A DNA stretch of 64,000 nt from Malurus cyaneus samueli (Eukaryota; Chordata; Aves; Passeriformes; Maluridae), in NCBI GenBank assembly GCA_009741485.1, contig CM019216.1, positions 24,403,119-24,467,118 on the forward strand. The letters are read 5' to 3'. Each line of letters opens with the position of its first letter. The first letter of the stretch is position 1. Both the position numbers and the translations under genes were made by a program. Positions 39,101 through 51,200 of the stretch are shown here, piece after piece. The notes beneath the pieces are model-generated. The model made no database searches. It saw only the letters and a list, made by a program, of their open reading frames with translations, and was not told the origin of the DNA.

Positions 39101-42100
39101 CGCTGGGTAATCACTCAACTACATTCTTCTAAATCCTGCAGAAATTCCTGTCAGAACTAATTTAAATATGTCTGTTCTTCCTTACATACACCAGTTTTTA
39201 TTTTTAAGAACAGCCAGTTTACTTGTTTCGCACAGCACGTTATTTACTGTGCTCACTTTTGTCTTCAAACCTTAAGCACCTTTATTTCTCAAACCTCATA
39301 TGACAGCTTTTCCTACACTACATATCATTTTTATTTCTACTTTTCTATTCCCATCTGGTTTTTGACATGGCAAGTGGACATGAGTTGCATCTGAATGTGC
39401 TATTGATGTGAATAGTGATCAAAAGCATCTTCAGTTGAAAAAAATATACAATTTCCATTTCTTTCTCAATTAAAAAGTTTCACCAAAACTGTTTTCTGAT
39501 TTGATTTCTGTAGCAAAGTACATAAAAAAATTGTTTCCTACCTTGTATTCTCACTCACCCATAAGACTCTTAACACAGGAATAAATATGTGAGCATAATA
39601 GAAACTCCCAAAGCATGCGAGACAGTAAAAATATTTCCCTGCTCTGTTTGACAGTGAATTAGAAACATTGAAACTTTCAATGTTTTCCATTAATTTCTTC
39701 GTCTCATGACAGTCTGCTTTCTTCTTTAAACTTAATGGCAAAGCAGGGTTTCTACTGTCATGATCATGGAGAAACTCAGATTTTTCTTGAGTTCTATAGT
39801 TAATTTAGAAGTTGACATACAGCTTCAATCAGCCATGAATCATTCTTTCCAAACTGTATGACAACAAAATGACAGATTCTCAGAGGGGATCATATCTTCA
39901 AGATATCTTCAAGAGTCAAATGCAAACTAAATTTTTGTTTCTTAACAAATGAAAGATAAAATAGATAACCTATATTTTTCTACATTCAGGATATTTTTAA
40001 AAAATGTCTCTTCTGTGGTGAGAAAATTATCACATTTGTATAGAAAAGTTAGAGGATTTGAAAACAAAATGTGCAGGTGTCTGAAAGAAATTTCAGTTGT
40101 GTAATACTCAATGGAGCTACCTAACTAATGATCTTAAATAAGATGAATCTGCACTGGCCTATCTTTCTTCAAAATCAAACAGAAAATTTGGATTTCTAGA
40201 AGGAATAATTGAGCAAAGTTTCATGAACCGAGGCACACTAATGAAAACTAGGAAGAATCTTCTGGTCTAAAATATTTGTGCTAATTTTAAAAAATCAAGT
40301 GAGAATCACAGAATAGTTTGGATTGAACAGAACGTTAGAGATCATCTAGTTCCAATGTCCCTGCCATGGACAAGGACAGCTTCCACTAGAGCAGATTGCT
40401 CAAATCTCCATCCAACCTGGCCTTGAACACATCTAGAGTGCGAGCGAGGGCTGCACTAAATGGGAAGCAAGGTTATTTTGGGAAGAGATTTTCTACAGCA
40501 ATGAAGGTTAAGGACTAAATTGCTCTGGAATATATAGTAGAAGGAGAGGCAGCTGGCAGACAAAACAAGCAGAGAATGGATTTCCGTTATGTTATGCTTT
40601 TTCTAACTTTAACTTTTACAATAAAGAAGGTAAGCATCTCCAGAGGGTGGGAGGAACTACTACCTGAAAACACCTCTTTCTCACACAGAATCATGGGATG
40701 ACTAGCTTACTACAAACACCAGAGACAGATGAGTTGAAACTCACCTGCAAGAGGACAAAACATCCCATAAAAACTGGATGGAAGCCCTGTTTGAGCATTT
40801 TTCTTTTACATGGATTAAGAGGAAAAATGGGAAATCATACAGTCACAGGGCAGGAATATTTCAGCTATTAGGATGGAAGATAAAGGACTTCAGATTTTTT
40901 GGTTGCTTTTCTTTGTTCATAGAGTTTGTGAGGTAAAAAAAAAAAAGTGGTCAGTTTTATATATTCAGTTCAGATACAAAAGGAAAGAAAAAGACAGAAA
41001 AGATTGTATTTTCTTCAAAAGACAAAATAAGGGCAATCAAGAAGGTTCAGAAAGCAGCTTCAGCCCTACTATGCTCAAACTCAGTTAAAGATGTAGAAAA
41101 AGAAAATTTTTGTTGAACTACAGATAAGGCATGAGGAAAGAACAGGAAGGAATAATATGGCTTTGGTTTTTCACTTCAGGAGAGCTGCGGGAATGGCACA
41201 GAATATGTAAAATACAAAGGGGGAAAGGGTTGCAAGTGAAAAAGACAGTCCAAAATCCCAAAGTAAGACATGGTTATGCCGCAGGAATTACAGCAGAGGC
41301 AGTGACTGTAAAGTGACCATTTATATCTCCTGATAGTCCACCTACAGCTTGCAAAGAGCCTCCATTTCCATTTCCTTACAGCTGGCAAGATTTATTGAGG
41401 GCAGACATGTCTCCTCCAGGTGAGCACAGAAGACAATGAAACCACATGGGGAGTTCAAATGTGGTTCAGAATGTGTGAGCAAATTTTTGGATATCAATTG
41501 AGAAACAAGCCTAGGATATTCCTTTGTTGAAGTACTAATAATTCTGTCATGAAGCAACATCATATGTTGGTGCTTCATTATTAAAAATAAGAGCTTTGAA
41601 TAAGTCAGGTGAGAGCACGAGGTTAATACTGTAATAGAAAGAAGATTGCTCGTAGGGCTGATGTAATCTACTCTTAAATATGAAATATTTAAGTGCAGCC
41701 TTCTTGATGTTTTTCTTTTAAAAGCCAGTACTAAGGAACTTAGTGTTTGGGGTCAGTGTGTGATTCTTGAAACATTCAGACTTTCTCAACGCTGCACTTG
41801 AAATGTCAACAGTGACTAGGCAGCCACCGGTACCTGCAGCCACAGCTGAGACATATTTGCTTTCTTCAGAAATTTCCCTCTCTCAAACATTTCCTGGTCC
41901 TATGTTGGTCATATTCACAGGGTCATATAGTTGATCTATACTCAAGAATATGAGTCCTGTTGAGAGGATCTGCTTCTGGAGCTGTTCTGGAGGCCCAACT
42001 CTGCAGTCTGCACTAAGTAGATTTTAAAACATTTTTTTTTATCCCAGCTACAGACCAAGAGATGCAAAGCAAATTGGAAGCTCTGGGTGACAGACGGATT

Positions 42101-45100
42101 CCAATGTTTTTCTCACCTACAGCTACCCAAGGGTGGTGTTGTTTCACAAGGTCCAGAAGAGTGATTCCTGCTCAGCCTGTGTGGTGTCACCAGGCTGTTG
42201 GTCCCTCTGCCCACGGGCAGTGCGTGTGGCTGCTGAGGCCCCTGCAGTGCCCAGCTCTGGGAGCCACAGAGGGGGATGATACTCCAGGAGTGTGGGCCAT
42301 CCTGATCCTTGGGTGCTTCACATTGCTTAAATAAAGTTATTTCCTTTGGCCTCCTCTCTTTGGCTACCATAACATTAATATTCCAATTTTGTAGCATTCA
42401 AAGCAGCATGTGCTAGGATCTGATGTGCTATGTATACCACACATAGAGCACATGCATGGATTCATCCCGTGTCCATGTACATTCTAAGAATGGTTATTTA
42501 ATACTATATACATTAAATTTTATATTTTTTACTGTTTGGACTCGCCCCTTTTTGTCTCCAAGAATGCAGGCATTGAGCAGCTTAAGAAGTACCGAGTTAA
42601 TGACTACATACCATTTTGCATAATTGCGCGTCATTATTAGGCACAGACACATAGGCAAATAAAATTCCTAAATTCATGTTAGTACAGTCAGTATACTCAC
42701 CTAATCAGCTGCATGTGTTGGTTTCTTTCTTTCCACAAGAAAGAGCTTTAGATTAAGAGTTTTAGCCTTAGCTTCAGCTACAGTTTCCCTGACACTTTTC
42801 AAATAACATTTCTCTTACTAACTCAAATATCTGACATGTCTGCTTCTTGTCTATTATTTTTTTCCCATGCCCAAGCACTTCTTTTACAAAAGAGCTGACA
42901 AGAAATGGACAAAATGCACATGCAGTAATATTTACACATTGTCCAATCAGAATTTTAGGAAAAAAAAAAAACCCATATGGATTTATCATTTTAGAGAGCT
43001 CTTAGCCATGTAACTAGCATGACTATATATAAATCCTCTGATGTACTCTGAATCACTGATACTCAGCTACATGTTTTAACCATTCCACTGCTGATCTCTA
43101 GAGATTGTCTCTTAACTCATTACTTTTATAACAATAAAGTATATTCCTTGTTTTAGCCATGTCTCAAAACTGAGTAGATGTGAAATATAACCTCTTGTAA
43201 TTTTTCCAAATATTTTGGCAGAAGCATTCTGATTTGGGCAAGTTCAAATATTTGAAAACTTGCAAATTATAAGAGATTGTATCTCAGATCCACTCAGTGT
43301 CAGGATAAATTTAGATCCCACTTCAGGCACTTTGGGAACTGAAATATTTAACATAATGTTTTAGTCAAAAAAATTAATATATTTAGGACTTGAACTTATC
43401 AATCAATAAATTACCACAGGAAACAGTGAAATTCCATTTATGCAAATGCTCATTAAAGAGTGCAGAATTTTGTCTAAAATTTCCTTTTCTTCAGTTAAGT
43501 TACTGAATGTATTCAATGAAAATTAAATTTTGAGCACATACATTTCTTATTAAATAGAAACTATTTCTGTGCATGGCATTTGCTAGTAGAAACGGACAGT
43601 AAACCCTACAACTTGTTTGGTCAAAGCCAAATGGGGTCCAAACCTCATGAGATTCCAAAACATTTGATATTGAATACATTTCTGATAAGACAAAACAGTT
43701 TTCTCCCACCTCTCCTCATAGTTCTCATCTGTAGGTCTCTTACTGTCATCACCACCACCAGTGACACAGAGCAGAATTCATCTCAGGTAGCTGCAGGCAT
43801 CTCAGAGTTAGACAAATGAACTAAATTAATCATCACGAGACTTCTTCCCTGCTGAGTGGAAACACACACCCACCTTCAGAGGTCAATTTTTCATCAACCT
43901 CTAATACCTCTTTGAAGAAAAAATGCCTGTCTTTACTGACTAGATAATAAGCTTGGATTAGTTACTTCATGTTGAGTGGCTGCAGCTGAGTTGAAATCTC
44001 CCTCAGGAATCTACAATTACTCTCATCAGTTCCCTGTACCTTGTAAATGGTGCTATGACAAAGAGTATTTACTCCTATATGTTAAAATATATTTCCTGGT
44101 TTTTGCAGAAAATGAGAAAACAGTAGTGTTATAAATTTGATAACGCATTTTGCTCACCTTTTAGCAATGTGAAAAACAGCTTAGTCTGGAAAAGGACCAG
44201 CATCAAGTGTAGGCTAAAAAATAATCCTCTAACCTCTTTATTCTAACAGACGTGAATGGAGAGTGGTTTGTGCATTAAGCATCTTTTCAAAGCTTTGTTT
44301 TTGTCCTGCAGCACTCTGAGCAAGCACTGATAATGTTCATAGATATCTTGTTCAGGCTTGTTCAAACTGGGTAACACAAAATGTCTACCAAGAAATCCTG
44401 CAGTAGCTAACAGCAATTGATGTGTTCAAATTGTCTATTTTCAGAGTATGTATAGCAGGATTTCTACCCATCTGTCAGGAGGCTTGAAAAAAAGCAGTAT
44501 AAATTAATATTATTGTAAGTATTTAATTGTTATTATTATATTTTATTACATAGTTAATGATGGATAAAGTATTTCGTCAATGAAGAGAATTTTATTTCTT
44601 GTATTGATAAGTCAAAAGGAAAGATTTCTATCCTGTAAAGCTGATAACATGATCTCAGACTGATGCTCATGGAAATGTGTGAATCTCATATCAACACAAT
44701 TGACAAACTCATGTTTTTGTGCTTCCTGGAAACAGGACAACAAGCTGTTCAAGCCCATTACATTATCAAAGATAATAATAGTTATCAGTTTGTTGATCTA
44801 GCTAGCCAAGAAGCTTTTACAAAGAAATCCCAGCCTATTAGTAGCAATTAATTGTCTCTATAAACACTTCCAAAATGGACTTATTGAACAGCATGAAAAT
44901 AAGTGGAAGTTCTCTCTGCCTCATTTGCTTTTCTTCCCTCATAATGTATAAATGATATTTTTGCATTCCAGTCTTCTCATAGGACAAATAATTGAAAACA
45001 TCATCTCAACATGGGAGCAATTTCTACTGCTAGAAATGTTTAAAAAAAAGGAAATTTTAAGAAGTGCAGATGCCATCAGAGCTTTGAAGTATCTAGCAGA

Positions 45101-45220
45101 CTTTAGGGAAATGCTGCCTGCACTCAGTTTAAATGAGGAAATATTTCAGTTTTAGTGAAAAAGACATGACCACTTATGCGTGGCAGTTTTGGCAGGCAGA
45201 TGGGCTTTATAAATGCCTTG

Positions 45221-45257
<37 letters not shown>

Positions 45258-48200
45258 CAACATATTGTAGAGCACAATTTCCTATCCATCCTGATCACAC
45301 AGAAACCACTGATGTCAGTTTCCTCATGCACTAGCTCTTAAATTTGCAGATTATCAAAACACCACAAACAGAAGCATTTTCTTTAGGAGCAGAGCAGGTG
45401 ATGTTTAAGGGTCCTTACTTATCAAAACACCACAAACAGAAGCATTTTCTTTAGGAGCAGAGCAGGTGATGTTTAAGGTTCCTTACCGGCGTAGCCTGTG
45501 GAGGAGTCAAACTGCACCTCAGGAGCTGCGCTTTCTGCAGGGGTGGGAGGTACGGGCAGTCCCAGAATGAGATGATCCACATCGCTTCCCAGGGGCTGCT
45601 GCTGATCAGAGCCGGCAGAGCTGAGGACCAGCACGGTTTTGCTCTGCTGCCCCACTCCCTCCTTGTGGAAGCTGAGATACTTTTGCTTCTCCTCTCCAAA
45701 ATGGGGGCTCCAACTCTCAAAGGGCCGGCCTTGCTTGTCAGCTGCTTTCTCCCAGGGTTTCAGATTTTTCTGAGCAAAAGTGCCACCTGCCTTGCCACAG
45801 AAATTGGGCCCATGAGAAGGCAGATGGCCTTCACTCAGCAGGTTTTTCAGCTCTTGTAGACTTCGTTTAGAAATGCCAGGTGTCCCAGCAAAGGACTCGG
45901 CAGCACGGTTCCCTGGCATGCATGCAGCACCGCCCAGGGAGCCCATCTTTGTCACATGAAACTTGACAATTTTTTCTTCCATCCCACCCCATTCTTCAGG
46001 CTTTCCCCCTGCCTGCTCTCTGTCCTTCTCCCTCTGCAGAGCCTCCACACAGCCACCTTTCTCTGCACCCCTGGCAGTCTTGCTCTGAGCTGCTGTATCT
46101 GTCTCCTCATTCATTTTCCGCTCTGTTCTTTTCCCAGTGTCAGCATTTTCTTGGGTTTCTCGCGTTTCTTCAAACACGTCTTCTTTAACAACGCTGCCAG
46201 AATTGGAACTGTCATGACCTCCTCTGTCCTTTTGTACTGGAGGAAGGGTAGTGGGGCTTTGGAGAGACTGGTCTGATGGCAGTTCTGAACAACCACTGGT
46301 GCCTTTAAGAGGACAAGGATCTGGGATTTTTGAGGCGCGGGACAGCTCCATCTTCTCATTTTCTAAAGGAGGAACATACTTTGTAGGACCTTTGATTCCC
46401 TTTTTCTTTCTGAAACCACATATATTGTTGCCATCAACTTCATCATTGTCACTTTCAGATGTGTTCTGCAACCAGCAATAAAATATACAACCAAACATGC
46501 ATGAGTGACACAGAACATGGCACTGGAGAACTACCACCAGCTGCATTTACCTTGTAACACTTCCACTACTTCTTGCTGATGGAAGCCTCTGTGAACACTT
46601 ATTTGGATCTTCTAAAATTCTCACAGAATTCTTTTTCTTATGTTTTAGAACAAAATTGGTGAAAATACCTTCATAATACTGTTTTTAGGCAGATTTAGTA
46701 GATTATAAAATAAGACATAGTACATTGTGTAGCATATTTTGCCAAACATATGTCCTTTAAATGTGAAAAAATAAGTATTTTAGTACTTTAAATTAAGTAT
46801 ACTCCATATTAAACGTATTTGTATTTATAAAGGAAATTTATTTCCCTGAAACACAGAACACTGGCAATTCTTATAAGTGTGAGGATTGAAACCTGGAAAT
46901 AGCAGCTTTTTAATTATTTCAGGACCTATTTTGGACAAATAACTGAACTTTCAGAGAAGTGGTCAAAAGGACGTTTAAACAATAAAGAACCCAATGTTTA
47001 CATTGATAGAGTTTATATTGTGGCGGGAGCAGATTTTAAAATGGATGCAAACATGTAAAAGGTATAAAAAGGAGGTACTAAAGTTAATGTGCTTGCATTA
47101 TCACCAAAAATATCGAGAAGTATCTGGATATCTCTCCTAAGTATCCTGATCCTACCTCAAGTGTGATTAATTTGACGGTGACAGACAAAGGGACAGGAAA
47201 CCAAAACCAGACACTTTCAAATTACAGAATAGCACAGATTTTAATATTGTGAGTGATTAATTATCAAGATAGTGATTGAATTCTCTATCTGACAATGTCT
47301 TAAAAAGACTCCCTAACATAGTTTAACCCAAATTACTGCATAGCCAATCACAAAATATTATATTACTTATGAATACCTACTCAAGTGTGCCCTTAGGAGA
47401 TATTAACTGCCCTTGGTTTGTTTGGACTGGAATTAGCACTTGTAAAAATGCTGGGAAACGAAGGGATACCCTCTGAATGAGACCACTGTTTACCTTTTCC
47501 ACAAAGGAATAATCTGCACTCTCTCCAATTTCTGAATTTCCAGAAGAAGGAATCTGCACAAAAGCAAAGTGAATGCCAGTCTGGGTAAGGGAAAAGTGAT
47601 TTCTGTTGGCAGACAAAAGCATGTAGAAGGAAAGGCAGCAGCATCCAATGTTCACATGGAAGGAAGCAGCACCACAGCCTATGCTGAGTTCATTAACAAC
47701 TCCTTTTTTCTGCATTATTCCTCCCTTTTCCCACTATTTTCTCACCATGCTATTTTCCATCATTTTGCCATCAAAAGAGGTTTATGGCTTTCCTCCTAAT
47801 GAAGAGCTCACAGGAGTATCTCTTGTGTCTCTCCCCACTGCTCCAAATTTCCATGGCAGGGTATGTGCAGATCTCCTTTGGGAGCTCCCAGGGACACTGC
47901 TGTTGGATCTGTGGGGAGGAGAAACCTGAACTCCCGTGCACAAATCCTGACAGGGACGTGCCCAAGACACCCACCCGCAGTCAAACACAGTCACTGGAGC
48001 ACTCACAACAGGAGCTCCTGCCTACCCCAGCTTTAGCACTCAGTGTTCAGTGAACCCATTTCTTCATCCAAGGGCTTTAGTTTATTCCCATAACACACCA
48101 TATAATATCCCATAAAATATCTGTGTGTTTGCTGATACCCCCTACTCATTCACCCATGTAGAAAAGACCTAATTCCTACAGCTCTAATTCTATTTTTCCT

Positions 48201-51200
48201 ACAGAAATGTAATAAAGTAACTTTTTAGAAAGGCAAAGCTAACAAAAACTGATTATAAATCTGTATTATAATTTCAATACTTTCTTTAGTGATACAAAAA
48301 GGGAATGAAGCTGGGGGAGAAGCAGCTGAGGTGGAGGAACCAGTGTCTGGCAAATAGAAAACCACAAATCTTAAAAGATTCATCATATTAAATTTCTAAA
48401 CACGTAACATAATTTTTTGAGAGAACATAGACAAAAGTTACAGCTGTGAAAGCTATAGTAATNNNNNNNNNNNNNNNAAAATATTTTATTAAATATCTCT
48501 TGTGGCAGACGCTGCTATCATTAAAATATCTTGATTTACAATTTATCAGGATTTCAGAATTCTTTTGTTTCCTTTTAATAACTTGAAAACTGTAACACAA
48601 TCGTAACACCATGTGCACTTCTGCTTTATAATATGTGCTGATAACCATTGGAAATTTTAAAGTTAGACTAAGTTTTTGCCTGTTATCCATACTGTAGATC
48701 TCTGAAAATTGTTCAGCAAAATGACTGAAGGAAAGTTGAGCACATCCTTTTTCATAAGACCTGTACTGAAGTCAGACATGGGTTTGTTCATGTTCATCAA
48801 AAGCAAAATGTCAGAAAACCGTTTATTCACATGACTAGACATTCTAAAGGATTTAATGAACACAATGTATCATTCCTACATTATAAAACTTACCAAAACA
48901 AATCCTTCTGAATAGAGAGGAACAGGATAAGCACTGATCTCTGGAAATGGAAATGTTCTTTTGCAACAGATCTCTATTGACTGATGTGTCTATAGTAGCT
49001 TACAAAGGGTTTATTTTCCACCAAGAACAAGGCTATGGTACTGCAGTTTGATTATAGACACAAAAGAAATACTGCACCCCTAACTCTTAAACAAAAACAG
49101 TGATCTTTTTTACTTTCAAATAACCAAAACCTTTGCAATTATACAGAGAACAACCCATGCATTACTTTAGGTCCTCAGCAAAAAGCACATTGTGATTCTG
49201 TGCAAGAAAATGACTCTTCATTTATAAATAAACTCAGACATTACGGACTTTCATTCAGAAATCATTCACAGTATTTTCTGCAGTGAAATAAACATTTTTC
49301 TATTTGTTGCAAGATACCAGTACACCATCTCTTTGTATTAAAGACAGTCACACGCATGAGCTAAAACACAGATTTAGACTTATTTCTGTAATTGTTGACA
49401 TGGTGTCTACCATCAGAAAAGGCTTAGTACCTGGGCACAGAGCGGAGAGCACCCAGGAACAGGACTTGTGAATTATCTGTTTAACTTTTTATTTCTTGAA
49501 AGATTTTTTTTTCCACAGAAGACAGGGATGGTTAAGTGAAATAGTCCCTTGAAGGAGATACAGTGCAAGTGAGCTGGCTACAAATCATGGCTTAATTTCA
49601 TTTAAGCCTGTGTCCTGCTGTGCTGAAAGGAAAGCAAAACAGTCGTGACATTAATACAGCAAAAATTCTGACTACTGTTTATTTCCTTTCTGAATGTCCC
49701 TATATTTTTGCTTCTCTGCAGTAACAGTAGGAAATACTCAACCTACTTTAAAGTTCCTTTATCCAAGATCTGTTTCAGCATCAATTAATTTTTGTTTGCT
49801 GATTTTTAAATAATTAGGTGCACCTTAAGTCAGACGTCTTGGTAGTTTTGAAATTTGCTTCCCTGTCTTAGCAAGTGAACACTTGGGCAGCAATTAAAAC
49901 ATTCCTGCTGGAATTAGGCCCAAAATATAAACACTGTTGGCCTCATTATGCAACAAATCTGAGATTTAGGTTTTTCTTTCTAGAGTTTTGTCTGATGCTG
50001 TTTGTCATTGATATTTATTGGCATTTCCCCAAGTTCTGAATTCTTTTGGGATTGCTCTCCCAGTGCTGCAACTCGTGCTGATCCATCACTCCTTCTGCAC
50101 TGCAGTGGGCCCTTGGTTAGGTTCAGGTAGGGCTGGACCAGTGAAAATCCTACAAGAGGTAAGAAGGGCAGGTCTGGTTCACACAGCATTTCCCTTTGTG
50201 GATAATCTCAACTCAAACAAATAACAGCTTTATCTGTCTGCACTGTGTACCTGCTGTGTCACCCGGAGCACACAAGAGCCTGGATGTCCCTGACTATCAA
50301 CAGATAAGGGCTGCACTGAAGCGTTACAGCAGCATGTTAAGGCACCATGCAGCTAGGAAGAGGAGAGAATAGAGGATGGTAGCAGCAGGCAAATATTTCA
50401 GCACTGTGGGGATGAAATTGCTTGCTCTGCTTAACCAAATTGAGTGCCACTTCTGGCATGAGAACACGATTCTCAATCTGAGGGACATTTTGTATCTTGT
50501 GGTAACGCAGAAAACATAAATCTAAAGCAATTTTTCTTAATCAGTTTGTGCTCATTTTTAGGCTTTGTACAGCTCTGAAGTGGAGCATTAACTATATCAT
50601 GAAATAGAGCACTGACAAAGGCAGCTCATCTGTAAACCTGCCAAGCTGAGAGCACTGGAAATGTAAAGTGTTGCCTTTGGGAGGAATAACAAATGCTGAG
50701 GTTTGTGGTGTGTGAAACACAGGTGAAAATCCAGGGCAATTCTTGAACTTTGGCCTTAAAATTATTTCATAAGTGAGTGAAAATATATCTGTAGTGTTCT
50801 ATGTGGCAAAATCAGATGCTGTGGATAGGACCTTCCATTTTTCTCCAGCTTTTTGTTTGTGTCATGCCCTCAGGCAAGACTGCAAACACTGCTGTGGTGT
50901 ATAAACCTCTCTCAAAAACATATTGACAAAAAGAGTCAGGGAAATAGGAAAAAGAAACTCACAGTAAAACATTTGAAAGGGGAAGAAGAGACAGAAAGAA
51001 AGCTAGTTTAAAAGGTGCTCTGCATAACTGCAGATGAATAGCTGTAGCAGGATTTCTATCAAAGGAAAATGTGAAAGAGGCAAGCTGCAAGTCTAGCAGG
51101 AGCTTTAATTTATCTAACCAACAAAATAAGTCAATGTTCCTGCTACTAGCTACCCAAAAAAGTGATGTAAACATTCAACAAAATACACTTCGGTCTCAGT

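Larger units (their letters stand above)
34991..45486 (-). other. LGSN intron 2
   Basis: This 10.5-kb intron contains a truncated CR1 (40303-40438), a 32-base A tract (45225-45256), and a tandem duplication of its own first 68 bases (45351-45486). The 110-codon minus-strand frame at 37818-37486 has no recognisable homology and is treated as chance. The rest is unique AT-rich DNA. Confidence 0.88.

Noticed and set aside
42062..42345. GC-richer block ending with an AATAAA, suggesting a transcript 3' end
   Set aside because: No splice-supported coding sequence or GU-rich downstream element stands out, and the frames on both strands lack domains.
45572..46481. Several plus-strand frames (45572-45859, 45956-46276, 46251-46481) and a second minus-strand frame (46359-46111)
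   Set aside because: These are shadows of LGSN exon 2 in other frames. The exon 2 frame has matching splice sites and phase.
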